Assembly: GCA_907164885.2 (NCBI GenBank)
Contig: OU015495.1
Location: 958,230-1,022,229, forward strand
DNA from: Dolomedes plantarius
Lineage: Eukaryota > Arthropoda > Arachnida > Araneae > Dolomedidae
Direction of reading: 5' to 3'
Length of the DNA: 64,000 bases
Positions 11,864-22,442 of the stretch are shown one piece after another; position 1 is the stretch's first letter; each line of letters starts with the position of its first letter. Position numbers and translations under genes: made by a program. Under the pieces are notes generated by a model. That model did no database searches, was not told the origin of the DNA, and saw only the letters and a list, made by a program, of their open reading frames with translations.

Positions 11864-11982
11864 CACTCATTTTCTGCCACACATCAGCTTCTGTTGTCAT
11901 CATGGATTCTTGGCCATCTTCTGAAATTGGTGAAAGTGTGTAGCAATTTCCCAAATCGGGATCATAGAATTCCTTAAACCTT
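11864..11982 (-). CDS. DEG/ENaC channel exon 4 (ectodomain, GNCYT motif)
   Basis: A 119-bp exon between acceptor ATTTTTTTAG|A and donor AGTG|GTAAGAATT. After one base completing the previous codon it reads RFKEFYDPDLGNCYTLSPIS, carrying the GNCYT(F/L) motif that is one of the most constant parts of the family ectodomain, and then an acidic loop ending in VWQKMS. It ends with a single G, which joins AT at the start of exon 5. Splice sites, phase and motif all agree. Confidence 0.92.
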
Positions 11983-12697
11983 CTAAAAAAATATATTCGT
12001 TAACGTAGAATATCAGAAACAATGTTTAACAACATAAATATCGAATTATTTATTCTATGGGCAATATTTCTTTCATTGACTCGTGAGGAAGGTATATGAT
12101 CAATCCCAAAATCATAGGACCTCTTAAGAATTGTAATAATCAACAAATTTTGTTGATTAAAAATAAACAATATATAAATAAAAATGATTTTAAATATTTT
12201 GTTATACAAATAGAAAAATTTTCCATTCCTGAAGGTGGATATAAAATAATTTCTTATAAGATTGACAAATATCTCAAAAGATTAGAACCATTTATAATCT
12301 CCTTCTTAAATTTTCATCGAGCATTTTCAACATCAAATAAATTTTCCTTCGTTATTTATAATTTATATTTCGGCTATGAGCCATCAGATATCTGGTACTA
12401 TCATTATAAAATATTTTCTCACTCTTTGGAAAATTTAGGTTTAAGTTCAGTTATTTTCCATTCAGTCCCCATTGGTAAATCTTCCATACCAGCGTTTTTC
12501 AAATGTGGTTCATGTCTGGAGACAATGTAAGCCAATGCCTTAGAGACCCGTGGAAGCACAAAACTACTCTTAGGATGGGAGTTCATTAAGAGATGGAGTA
12601 TAATATTGCTGAAACTGAAATAAAGAATCAGAAACTCGAGAAATCAAATAGGGATAAACATAAATTTGCTGAAATTTTGTAACTTTAAGGGGCTTAG

Positions 12698-14406
12698 TGT
12701 ACAAGTGGAGGCACCATTTCTGTACAAGTGGAGAATTTCTGTACAATTGAAGGCACCATTTCTGTACAAATGACTTTTGGGTACAATATCACTAATTGTA
12801 TTCACTCACCATTGTGTATGGTCACTATTTTGGTAGAGTCAAATGTTTTTAGTTGGATGGACGAAGGACCGTTGTTCTGTAGAGTGAAAGATGAAGTACA
12901 CCAGAAATGTTCACAGCACGAAAGTTCTATAAAAAAAATGAAGATTTGTCTATCGTTTAAGATGTAGAAATGACAGTTCGTCAAGGCAGGCCGGAACATT
13001 TAAGACGCAAGTCCGTCTCTTACGGAGAAAAGATCTTCCGACAACTGTAGCCGTAAATGGTTCTTCAAGACAAATATTAGCGATGGTACATTACATGTAG
13101 AGAACCGGAAGATTTTGCATAGTGGAAGTACAAGATTTGCTGAGGAAACAAACGTTGAAGATCATTGTGCCGCAGGATTGAATTATTACAGGTTTTGATA
13201 CTGCTCACAACTACTTTTTATAAAAATAAATACTGAGGAAGAAAACTTCTTCAAAAACGACTTGTTGGTAGAAATAACAACAGTTTATTTTTCTTTATAA
13301 AAATAAGTAATATATCTTGACTACTGAATTATAACAGGAACAAATAAAAGTAATGCTACATAATAGAAAAGAGCTTCAAGTCTACACGACCACTTAGGAG
13401 AGCATCAAAAATAAAATAATAGTATTGAAGGATTTTTTCTTTAAAGTATATATACACAAATATCAGATCAATAGAATACACTCGTACTCACTATTCGACA
13501 ATAAAAAAAAAACATCCCCCTCACCAAGCCACGGCCAAACAAAAAAGACCGAAAGCCCGGCTCAGGGTTTCTTAGAGGAAGTTTTTATCTACCCAGAAAG
13601 AGAATTCTGAATCTCTGCATCGCATCTCTTTTTTTTCAGCCCTGGACAACGCAAGGAGAGAAGGGTTGCCGTACAACCAATCTCGCCAAGGCGTGCAGAA
13701 GGGAGAGGAGAAAGACAACCTTAACAGCGCCTCAACACATTGCCAACACCTTGTGTCCATAAAATAAAATACGCGAAGCATCGCCAAAACTGGATACCTT
13801 AAGTACCACATTCCTCTTGCCAGAAGAAAATGCCAGAAGAACCCTTTTACGGAGTTTCATTGGCCGAGACTGGCTGAGCTTAACCAATCAGAGGAGCTGG
13901 TCAAGCAGCGCGAAGCCCAAACGCCTGTTCAGAGAAAAACTGTTTCCCATGCAAGAGAATCGTAATAAATTACGTTCGCCGCAGGCGCGGAAAAGGGAAA
14001 CTGGAGCCTTTAGCATAAACGGAGTTTAATAGCTTAAAAAGACCCATCAATGCTGTTAACAAAAACACGGAAACAGGGAAGAAAAGACATCTTATTTCGT
14101 GGACACGAGGCTAGCAATTAGGGGACCTAGCTGACAAAGACTTAAAGAATATAGGACGGCAAATTGCACTGCCAGATGTTAGAAGATAGGCTATTCTCAA
14201 TTACCGACCGAACGGACTAAAAAGTTACAGAGACCTCCCATGACTAAGAGCCTGGGAAAAAAATAAATTACTATCAGATAAGGAAAGGAAACATAACTAG
14301 CAGATTAAGATTAAAATTAAAGTTATAATTTAAAGTTTAAGAGAACTACACAAATTAAATTAAATTAAATTAAAATAAAGGAACCTGTAGCGAATTCCTC
14401 GTTACA
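12698..14406 (-). repeat. gypsy 3' LTR
   Basis: On the minus strand it begins TGTAACGAGG and ends TTGTACA. It is almost identical to the copy at 22443-24152. The TGTACA motif recurs at 12698, 12721, 12740 and 12763, a short tandem array at the LTR's 3' end. Short frames within it (for example about 13572-13811) recur in both LTRs and look non-coding. Confidence 0.95.
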
Positions 14407-17039
14407 GAACTCTCCCCTGTCCAGAGATGAAAAAAAAATTTACAAATCACCACATATTAATGTGTGGAAAAACCAATAGCATACATAATACGTGAGACAC
14501 ATTTGATCTCAAAAAAAATTTCATATAAAATACATATAGTGAATACAAAGGGAAAAAGTAATATATAAGGATATTATAAATGTAGTATCAATACAAAGAT
14601 AGTAATTCATACAAGCATGGTGAATTTTACAAAAATAGTAGTGATTAATGCTTGACAAAAAATGGCGTAACACATTACCTTAAAATTTTTATGTACATTT
14701 GTACTAATTAAACTTATAGTTGCATATCATAGTCAACAAAATAAATTAAACACTTGAAATTTCATATCATTTCAAGAAGGTACGTTAATTTGGTCTTACG
14801 AAAGAATGATGAGTTCAATATATATAATTGAAGAAGATTGGATCTCATATCCACTAATAATCAAAATATTGGATGTTATTTTATTAATATTCAATGTAGA
14901 ATATCATATATTCATACTAAAAGATTGGAAGTAATATCCATTTGCATTCAAAAAAAATATATAAGATGTCATATCTATTAATATGCATCAAAATTGCTAC
15001 ACACAGAGTGAACTAAACAAACATAATTGTCGTAACAATACTAACAAGAATTCCCACGAAACATAGACGATGATTCTAAGAAGTCTATTGCGGCAACTTA
15101 ACCTACCAGAGGTATGGGAATTCGAATCTTGACAGTTACTTAATTAGTAATATATAAAAAATCCACAAGGGGAAGGAAAAAAAATATGTCACTCAACTAA
15201 ATATGCTATATGGCCAAAATGCTCATAGCTAATAATATAATAAAAAAAACATAAACCTTATCTTGTTTATGCACATGTACATGCTTTAAGTGTGAGCTAA
15301 AAAATGAAAAGTGAATGCATAAGAATGTAACCACAAACTGTCAAAGTTTATAAGTGACCAGTTGGGTACAAACAATAAAAAAGTCAAAATTAGGTAAATT
15401 AGGATCAGTAATGTTTCCGCGAAGGATTATGACACCTGAAACCTAACAAAATATATGCACCAAGACAGACTCCACTCAAGGGGGAAAGCTGTGCAAAAGG
15501 AAGAATGACTAGGACACCTAGCCTTAAGTAAATTCCTAACTTCAAGTGAAGGGTTAAAAATAAAATTAAACTTGATCAAAAGATCATCCTATACCAAGAC
15601 AGAGCTTGAATCACATAAAATTCCTTGGCCAAAAGAAAGTATATGATACTGTCCCAATAAGGTTGGTGACTTCTATCTTGCGCATGGAAATTTAATTTTA
15701 CAAAAAAAAATAGAAAACAACAAAGTAGTAATATTACACTAGGGGAAAACTGAAAAGTAAAAATAATAGAAAAATAAAAAATGAAAGTGGTTTGCAGAAC
15801 TAGCGTACATCTCACTACATTGCAAAAAAAATTAGGGCTATGGAACTAACTGCACTCAAAAAGAAAGGGAAGGTAGTAGTGAACATGAAGTATAGGATAG
15901 TCATAGTCGGTATAAGATAACTTGTCAAAAATTGACAAAGTGAGGTATAAAAAAATAACAAAAAAAATTATAACACATAAAATATAGTTCAGTTAAGTAT
16001 TAGGGATTTTACACATAAATACACAATAAAGTTTGCTTGTAATATTTAAACACAACAAAATATAGGAAAGAAAGATCTTGATAGGATATATTAAAATACA
16101 TGAATGTCCATAGAGTTGATATGGAATCATTTGGTTCCTATCATTTGTTTACATTGATACCTTGTTTTTTTCAACAAACTTAAATAGAAGATACTGACTT
16201 TTTAATAGCATTAATATACACCATGTAATATGTACAAGCATAATCTTACCAATTGAATGAGTGACTGATAACATTCTCAGGTAATACCAAAATAAATTTG
16301 TGTCAAGGCAAAAAAAATATTTTTCAGTGAAGAGTAATAAAAAATATGTCAATACCATAGTAATACAGATGTTATTTGCTAAATTATACTAATACAGTTG
16401 TTATTTGCTAATGCTAATGCTAATGCCTTATACCAATACTTTCAGCCATCGTTGCATTATAACAACCAAATACAAACATCAAATCAAACAAAATATCTAA
16501 GCAAAACAAAAATTATAACATTGATAAAAGTAAACCAATGGATGAAGCAAAATGTGCAACATATTACACTAATAAGTAATAATATCACTATGAAGTTGAT
16601 TACATTAGAGAATTATATCTGTTGAAGTATTTCATAACAAAATTATACCTAAGTTACAACTTATAACCTTGAAATCATATGTTGATGAAGCAAGAATTTG
16701 ACAGGTATGAAAGGAACAGAAGGAAAATTAATCTTTCTTTAGAACAATTGAAGCATTAAACTTAATTTAACATTAGTTGACCATATTAAGGTTTTCCATA
16801 TCAAGTAACTCAACATTAAGTGTTGGAACTAGTTAATAGAAGCTTACATTATTAAGAAACAATTGTAAACATTCAGAGAGCAGTACAATTTTAGAATTTT
16901 GAATAATGTTGGCAAAAAGGAATATACTCAAAGAAACAAAATTACAGTGGGGAAAAAAAAATATCCTACACAACGCCAGCATTGGAAGGAAAGAAAGAAG
17001 TGATATTAGGGAGCTCTCCTAACACACAACCAAAAAAAA
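14407..17039 (-). other. Long non-coding region between pol and 3' LTR
   Basis: 2.6 kb of very AT-rich sequence where an env gene would sit in an errantivirus-like element. The longest frames are about 80 codons and carry no recognisable motif. The polypurine tract is at its LTR end. Confidence 0.7.
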
Positions 17040-20000
17040 TCACTGTAAAACTGTAGACCTCAAGAAATACCTATTTTGCTGAGGAGGAGAAACATTAAAC
17101 ATTAAAGGAGCAGAAGAAGATTCATTTAAGTGAGCTTTTCTAGCAGGAGCAAAATGGAGACGATCAATATGAATTTTAGTAAGAGGAGCCAAAGGATTTG
17201 AGAGTAGTCTTATCGAATAAGTAACTACAGAGTGGCGTTTAATTACTTCATATGGACCAGTGAATTTCTTATTGAACCTGTCTTTAGATTTCACATACAC
17301 AATATTTCCTGGAGAGAGTACACGTAACTTAGCATGTTGAAGTTGTTTGTTATTTTGAATTACACGTTTATCAGTTAAATTTTGATAAACCGTTTGTTGT
17401 ACCTGAAGCATATTTTTGAACAAATTGTTTAAATATTGAGGTTTGTCGAGCTGTTCGACAGATTTTTTGTAACAGAAATTATCAAAGATCAGTGCAACTT
17501 CTCGACCAAAATGCAACAAAAACGGAGAATAATTAGTCGAAGAATGGTGTGAACCATTGTACAAATGTTGATGAAGAAGTACAGCATGTTTAAAAGGAAC
17601 ACCTTGCTGTAGAAGACAATTAATTGTAGATTTTGCAGAAAGATTAGTTCTTTCACAAATAGCATTCGCCTTAGGGTTACCCACAGCGGTATGGTTTAAT
17701 TTAATCCCAATAGTTTTAGTAAAGGAAGAGAAAATTTCAGATGTAAATTGAGTACCAAGATCTGTTAAGATTAAAGAAGGTCTACCAAATTTACAAACAT
17801 AACTTAACAAACACTCTGTGACTGCCTCCGTTGTAATTTTGACAAGAGGAAAAAGCTCTAAATGCCTCGAGAAAAGATCAATTATGGTCAAAACATAAGC
17901 ATTATTTTTAAAAGGGCCAAGAATATCCATAGACAAAGCCTCGTTAGGTAAAGTGGGAATGGGATTAGCCTGAAAAGGTGCTGATACAATGGTGTGAGGC
18001 TTATTAAGAGAACAAAGGTGACAAGATTTTACAAAATTCACTGTATCAACATACATACCTTGCCAAAAGTAACGAGCTTTTACAAAATCATATGTCTTTT
18101 CTATGCCAAAATGAGACACATGACAAATTTTAAGAACTTTAAATTTTAAAGAGTGAGGAACAACAATAATATGAGAATTAGTATTGATATTAATTTTATC
18201 CCAGCATAATAATTTTGAATCATCATGAATATAATAATCGGTGAATTTAGAAGACTTAGCAGAGTTGGGTTGATTTAGATAATTAATAATTTTGATCAAT
18301 TTTGAATCCCGACTCTGTTCTGCCAAAAATGTGGATATGGAGATATCCATAGGAGGGTCATTAGTGATGGGAATTGCTGGATGATTTTGAATAGGGTCAG
18401 TAGTTAAAGCATTAACAGTAGTTATAGGAAGAACATCCTCACTATTAATAATTTCAGGATTAGTGGCTAAATTTTGAGAAGGAGGGTCACAAGTGAGGCG
18501 AGAAAAATAGTCTGCCAAAACATTAAGTTTACCAGGGATATGTTCATAAATGATGGAATATTCACTCATTTCGAGTAACCATCTAGTAACAATATCAGTA
18601 GGAGAAGAAGTATGTTTATAGTTGATGAGAGGTTTGCTATCAGTTAACACTGTAAAAGTTCTGTTGTATAAGTAATACTTAAATGCAATGATGGACATAT
18701 AAAGTGCAAATAATTCTTTCTTGAGAGTGGAATAATTTTTCTGACCTTTTGTAAGAGATTTACTAAAATATGAAATAGGTAATAACTTATCATCAAACTT
18801 CTGCATCAAAATACCAGAAATTGCCAAATTTGATGCATCAGTGTTCAAATAAAAATTCTGATCCCACATGGGTAGTTTGACAAAGGGTTTGGAAAAGAAA
18901 ATGGACTGAAGGTTATTGAAACATTCTTGCAGATAAGGAGACCAAATGAATTTAACCTTAGGTGAAGTGATGTCAATTAACGGTTGAGTAAGTGCAGCAA
19001 AATTTGGAATAAGTGAACGATAGAAACCACAAACTCCTAAAAAGCGTTTTACTTGTCGTTTAGACGTAGGCACAGGAAAAGCAGTTATTTTAGTGATGTT
19101 ATTATCAATAGGAAATATAGCATTATCTTTAATATGGAAACCAAGAAAATCAATCGTTGTCTTATGAAATGAGCACTTGTGCGGAGATAAAGTCAGATTA
19201 AATTTTGAAATTACTTCAAGCAATTTAGCAATCTTGGACAGAGATTCCTCAAATGAATTAGCACCAATAACTAAATCGTCTTGATATGCAAAGAGACCTG
19301 GCAGGTTTACTTGTTCTAAAACATTATCTATTAAATTTTGAAAGGTACTTGCCGCTGTTTTAAGACCAAAAGGAATACGTTTAGAAAAATATGACGCAAA
19401 AGGAGTAGTGAATGCTACAATTTTTTGGAGATCTTTAGGAAGATCTATTTGCCAATAGGCGTTTCCGAAATCAAGGGTGGAGAAGTATTTAAATTTTGAC
19501 AAATTAGAGATTATGGTTGAAATTTTAGGGAGGGGATAGGAGGAAGATTTTATGACTGAATTTAACAAACGAAGATCTAATGCAAGCCTAAAGGTGGGTG
19601 GGGCAGAAGAATCAAGAGATTTTTTCTTAACCATGAGCATTGGACATGCCCATTCACAATTACCTCGTTCAATAATACCTGCACTCTGCATTTCATTTAG
19701 TTGGTCCAAAGCAGTTTGCTGTAAGGTTTGAGGAATAGGGAAAGGAAGAGTCCTAATAGGAAAATTTTGAGTTAAGGAAATGTGAGGTTTAACTCTATCA
19801 GTGTGCCCTAAGGTTGACAAATCCTTAGAAAAGGCAGCATAATTAGTTAACAAAATATTTAATAACTGTTGTTTGTGGTCACACGACAAATGGTCTAATT
19901 TGAAGTCAGATGAAGAAAGCATTTCTTTTCGCTTACTCAGAATCTCAGGAGTAGTAGAAATAAAGTTGACAACATGTTCCAAAGAATTACAAGAAAAATC

Positions 20001-21107
20001 AAAGTCAGAAGGAGTATTATTCTCAACATTAGAATTTATAGGAGGTTTGTCAATTAGGTCAAAATCACACATATTTCCTATAATGGAATTTTTACTCAAA
20101 TGAAGTTGTTTAGCATCCCTATTTTCAATAAATATATAAAAGTGATTTAAAATAGGTTCCTGACAAGTATTTTCAAATTTATGTAATGAAGGATGACAAA
20201 TAAATTGTTTAGAATTTGGTAGAAAAAGAGCTTCATTGAAATTAGTAAGTGTTTTCACCTTAACATATTGACTATCGTCACATTCTAAGATAACTTTTTC
20301 ACATACCATAACTACATTAGATGCAACTTCATTACCTTTATCATTTTTCACACATAAATTATCATTCACAAGTACATTATCAGCATATAAATTAAAACAT
20401 TGTGCAGTAGAAGAGATATCAACATTATCAGCAAAATCATTATGCATACTTATTTTGTCATTGAAGTTGGAAGAACAGTTCTCTGGTGCAGTATCACAAA
20501 AATTAGTAGAATTATCTCTCAGATTATTATTATTAGGTTCAATATTATGATTACTCTTAGTATTAAGATTAGGTGAGTCAGTGATGGTTGAATTGAAATA
20601 AACAGAATTATCAAAGGAATTTTGAATAAAAGGTATGGTTTCAGAGTTAATTTTAATTGCATTTAGTTTATGATCTAGTATTACATTGTATTTGTTGAGA
20701 AAGTCATACCCAATTAAGATATTGAATTTAGATGTTGACAGATCTGTTAAGAAAAAGGTGTGTTTAAATGACTTCCTGGAGAATTTGATAGGCAATTCAA
20801 CACAAGCAGAATATTGTAGAGTAGAGTTAAGGGTTTTAATGGTTACAGCTCTAGAGATTATTCTGTATTTAAGTTGTGATTTCATTGAATTAAATGTATT
20901 TAAATCAAACAATGACAAACTCGAGCCAGAATCTAACAGTGAGATTAGGACATTATCTTTTAAATATACATACACCAGAGGTAAGGAATAAACAGAAATA
21001 TCATCATTCGGGCAGTTAATATTAGTAACATTGTCATTAAAGTACTGAGAATACTCATTAGCAGAATTTTTATAGGAGTTCATAATCCCAGTGTTATGAC
21101 ACTCCAT
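17040..21107 (-). CDS. pol: gypsy Pol polyprotein, intact
   Basis: A frame of 1355 codons without a stop. An aspartic protease motif DSGSS is at residues 59-63, with ILIGYDFL at about 130-137. Reverse transcriptase spans about 450-660, with TLDFGNAYWQI (Asp 546) and the YQDD box at 608-611. RNase H spans about 745-870 (NTDASN; LTDSKPL). The integrase zinc finger has His 996 and 999 and Cys 1029 and 1032. The integrase core has Asp 1061, Asp 1116 and Glu 1152, the expected D,D(35)E spacing. One core motif reads TDLGTQF instead of the more usual TDRGTQF. The frame is -1 relative to gag and overlaps its end. All catalytic residues are present, so the element may be active. Confidence 0.95.
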   Translation of the reverse strand: MECHNTGIMNSYKNSANEYSQYFNDNVTNINCPNDDISVYSLPLVYVYLKDNVLISLLDSGSSLSLFDLNTFNSMKSQLKYRIISRAVTIKTLNSTLQYSACVELPIKFSRKSFKHTFFLTDLSTSKFNILIGYDFLNKYNVILDHKLNAIKINSETIPFIQNSFDNSVYFNSTITDSPNLNTKSNHNIEPNNNNLRDNSTNFCDTAPENCSSNFNDKISMHNDFADNVDISSTAQCFNLYADNVLVNDNLCVKNDKGNEVASNVVMVCEKVILECDDSQYVKVKTLTNFNEALFLPNSKQFICHPSLHKFENTCQEPILNHFYIFIENRDAKQLHLSKNSIIGNMCDFDLIDKPPINSNVENNTPSDFDFSCNSLEHVVNFISTTPEILSKRKEMLSSSDFKLDHLSCDHKQQLLNILLTNYAAFSKDLSTLGHTDRVKPHISLTQNFPIRTLPFPIPQTLQQTALDQLNEMQSAGIIERGNCEWACPMLMVKKKSLDSSAPPTFRLALDLRLLNSVIKSSSYPLPKISTIISNLSKFKYFSTLDFGNAYWQIDLPKDLQKIVAFTTPFASYFSKRIPFGLKTAASTFQNLIDNVLEQVNLPGLFAYQDDLVIGANSFEESLSKIAKLLEVISKFNLTLSPHKCSFHKTTIDFLGFHIKDNAIFPIDNNITKITAFPVPTSKRQVKRFLGVCGFYRSLIPNFAALTQPLIDITSPKVKFIWSPYLQECFNNLQSIFFSKPFVKLPMWDQNFYLNTDASNLAISGILMQKFDDKLLPISYFSKSLTKGQKNYSTLKKELFALYMSIIAFKYYLYNRTFTVLTDSKPLINYKHTSSPTDIVTRWLLEMSEYSIIYEHIPGKLNVLADYFSRLTCDPPSQNLATNPEIINSEDVLPITTVNALTTDPIQNHPAIPITNDPPMDISISTFLAEQSRDSKLIKIINYLNQPNSAKSSKFTDYYIHDDSKLLCWDKININTNSHIIVVPHSLKFKVLKICHVSHFGIEKTYDFVKARYFWQGMYVDTVNFVKSCHLCSLNKPHTIVSAPFQANPIPTLPNEALSMDILGPFKNNAYVLTIIDLFSRHLELFPLVKITTEAVTECLLSYVCKFGRPSLILTDLGTQFTSEIFSSFTKTIGIKLNHTAVGNPKANAICERTNLSAKSTINCLLQQGVPFKHAVLLHQHLYNGSHHSSTNYSPFLLHFGREVALIFDNFCYKKSVEQLDKPQYLNNLFKNMLQVQQTVYQNLTDKRVIQNNKQLQHAKLRVLSPGNIVYVKSKDRFNKKFTGPYEVIKRHSVVTYSIRLLSNPLAPLTKIHIDRLHFAPARKAHLNESSSAPLMFNVSPPQQNRYFLRSTVLQ

Positions 21108-21119
21108 CTCTAGTTTAAA
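21090..21119 (-). promoter_or_regulatory. Probable -1 ribosomal frameshift site, gag-pol
   Basis: The minus strand reads TTTAAAC (21119-21113), with gag codons TTA AAC in the zero frame, then the gag stop TAG (21112-21110). This is a canonical X-XXY-YYZ slippery heptamer. Slipping back one base enters the pol frame, which is open from five codons upstream. Nine bases downstream a small hairpin AGTGT-CATA-ACACT (21103-21090) can form, and GGAGT can alternatively pair with ACTCC further on. The heptamer and frames are seen; function is inferred. Confidence 0.7.
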
Positions 21120-22066
21120 GTATTACTAGGATTATTTGATGGCACAAAAATATTTGCTCTAGGGTTCATATTATTATTCCCATGGCTATTATTACGAGAA
21201 TTAGGTCTAACCTGACCTCTACCACGATTATATTGGTTATGGTTTGCTCTATTAGCTAATACTCTCTTAAACTGATAACAATTCTTCATTAAGTGGTTCA
21301 AGCGGCCACAGTAATTACATTTGATTTGCACTCTATTAACTGGACTTGGCCTAAAACTTTTGGAGTATGGCCTGAAATTTTGTCTGTGTGCTCTAAAATT
21401 CTGATTTCTAGCATTTTCATTTTTGGCAGGAGAAGAAGTATTATTGGTAGGATTTTTAATTTCAACTATCTGAGTTTTTAAATAATTAACTTCAGCTAAT
21501 AATTGATCATATGAAGGCTGAGAAGAGGTAGATGGAACCAAAATCTCAGATTGAATATGGATATCCTGCAAAAGTTGAGCTTTAGCAACCGCCTCATCAA
21601 AATTATCCAAACCAGACTCCAAAATTTTTAATTTATGGCTGGCAGGCAAAGCATTTAGCAAATGTGAAAATTTTATAGAGTCTAACTGAGTTTTCTCAGT
21701 GATAGATGGGTGCACTTTCCTTACAAGATTATCAAGCCTGTGTGCTAAATTTCTGATTGTTTCATCAGGCAACAATTTAATATTATCTACTGCTACACGC
21801 AAAGAATGTGTGGTTGCAGGTTTAAAAAAATCAACGAAAATCTGTTTCAGTTGTAAAATAGATGTACAACCTTTAGCATCAGCCGAACTGACAAAAAATT
21901 TAAGAGCATTGCCTGTAAGTTTGGATTTTAAAAAAGTCAAAGCTTGTTGCTCAGACCACTTATTAAATTCCTTTATGTCGATTACCTGTTCGAAAAAGAA
22001 CTCCAATAACTCTACATCACCCTCAAATGGTGTCAGGCTGCATGGAAATGAATTTTTTGTAGCCAT
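21110..22066 (-). CDS. gag: gypsy Gag with CCHC zinc knuckle
   Basis: 318 codons. The N-terminal two thirds is a helical capsid-like region (LTPFEGDVELLEFFFEQV near the start). An Asn/Arg-rich nucleocapsid with one CX2CX4HX4C knuckle follows: CNYCGRLNHLMKNC, Cys 250, Cys 253, His 258, Cys 263. The stop codon follows directly after a TTTAAAC heptamer, and pol lies in the -1 frame, so Pol is presumably made as a Gag-Pol fusion. Confidence 0.93.
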   Translation of the reverse strand: MATKNSFPCSLTPFEGDVELLEFFFEQVIDIKEFNKWSEQQALTFLKSKLTGNALKFFVSSADAKGCTSILQLKQIFVDFFKPATTHSLRVAVDNIKLLPDETIRNLAHRLDNLVRKVHPSITEKTQLDSIKFSHLLNALPASHKLKILESGLDNFDEAVAKAQLLQDIHIQSEILVPSTSSQPSYDQLLAEVNYLKTQIVEIKNPTNNTSSPAKNENARNQNFRAHRQNFRPYSKSFRPSPVNRVQIKCNYCGRLNHLMKNCYQFKRVLANRANHNQYNRGRGQVRPNSRNNSHGNNNMNPRANIFVPSNNPSNTLN

Positions 22067-22442
22067 GCTTTTAAGTATTTCTCATAAAAAGAGAAAAAAA
22101 ATTTATAATCACAAAATGTGAAAAGAGTTAAAAGTGCACTTTAAAGTATTACACAAAATGAGAAAAAAATATAAATCACAATTTTATAAATACTACCATT
22201 CAAGTAAAAGTAAATTTGCAAAAACTAGATTATTATGAAAAATATACTGAATATACACTAAAAATTCATATTTACTGTAACAGTTGGATTGTATTTATAA
22301 TACCAATATTGTAAGTATAAAATTTCAATTAAACATTTCAAAAAAATTGTGAAGAATATTTAACAAATGATAAATAATGAATTAAAATGAAGCATACCAA
22401 TTGATGAAGTTGAGAGCAGCACTGGTCATTGCGCACCATTTC
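22067..22442 (-). other. gypsy untranslated leader with probable primer-binding site
   Basis: The 376 bp between the 5' LTR and gag. Immediately after the LTR the minus strand reads GAAATGGTGCGCAATGACC; the TGG a few bases in fits a primer-binding site, but I cannot assign the tRNA. The first bases repeat the LTR-internal unit. Confidence 0.55.

Noticed and set aside
12096..12530. 144-codon plus-strand frame
   Set aside because: Very AT-rich, no motif, no splice context, partly antisense to intron sequence. A CAGCGTTTTTCAAA near its end resembles a hAT-type terminus, but I found no partner end.
13425..14029. Short frames repeated at 23170-23774
   Set aside because: They recur only because they lie in the two LTRs; no recognisable protein.
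14407..17039. env gene of the gypsy element
   Set aside because: No long frame, signal peptide, or membrane-anchored product visible.
19873..22121. Plus-strand frames of 60-140 codons
   Set aside because: Antisense shadows of the gypsy gag and pol genes.
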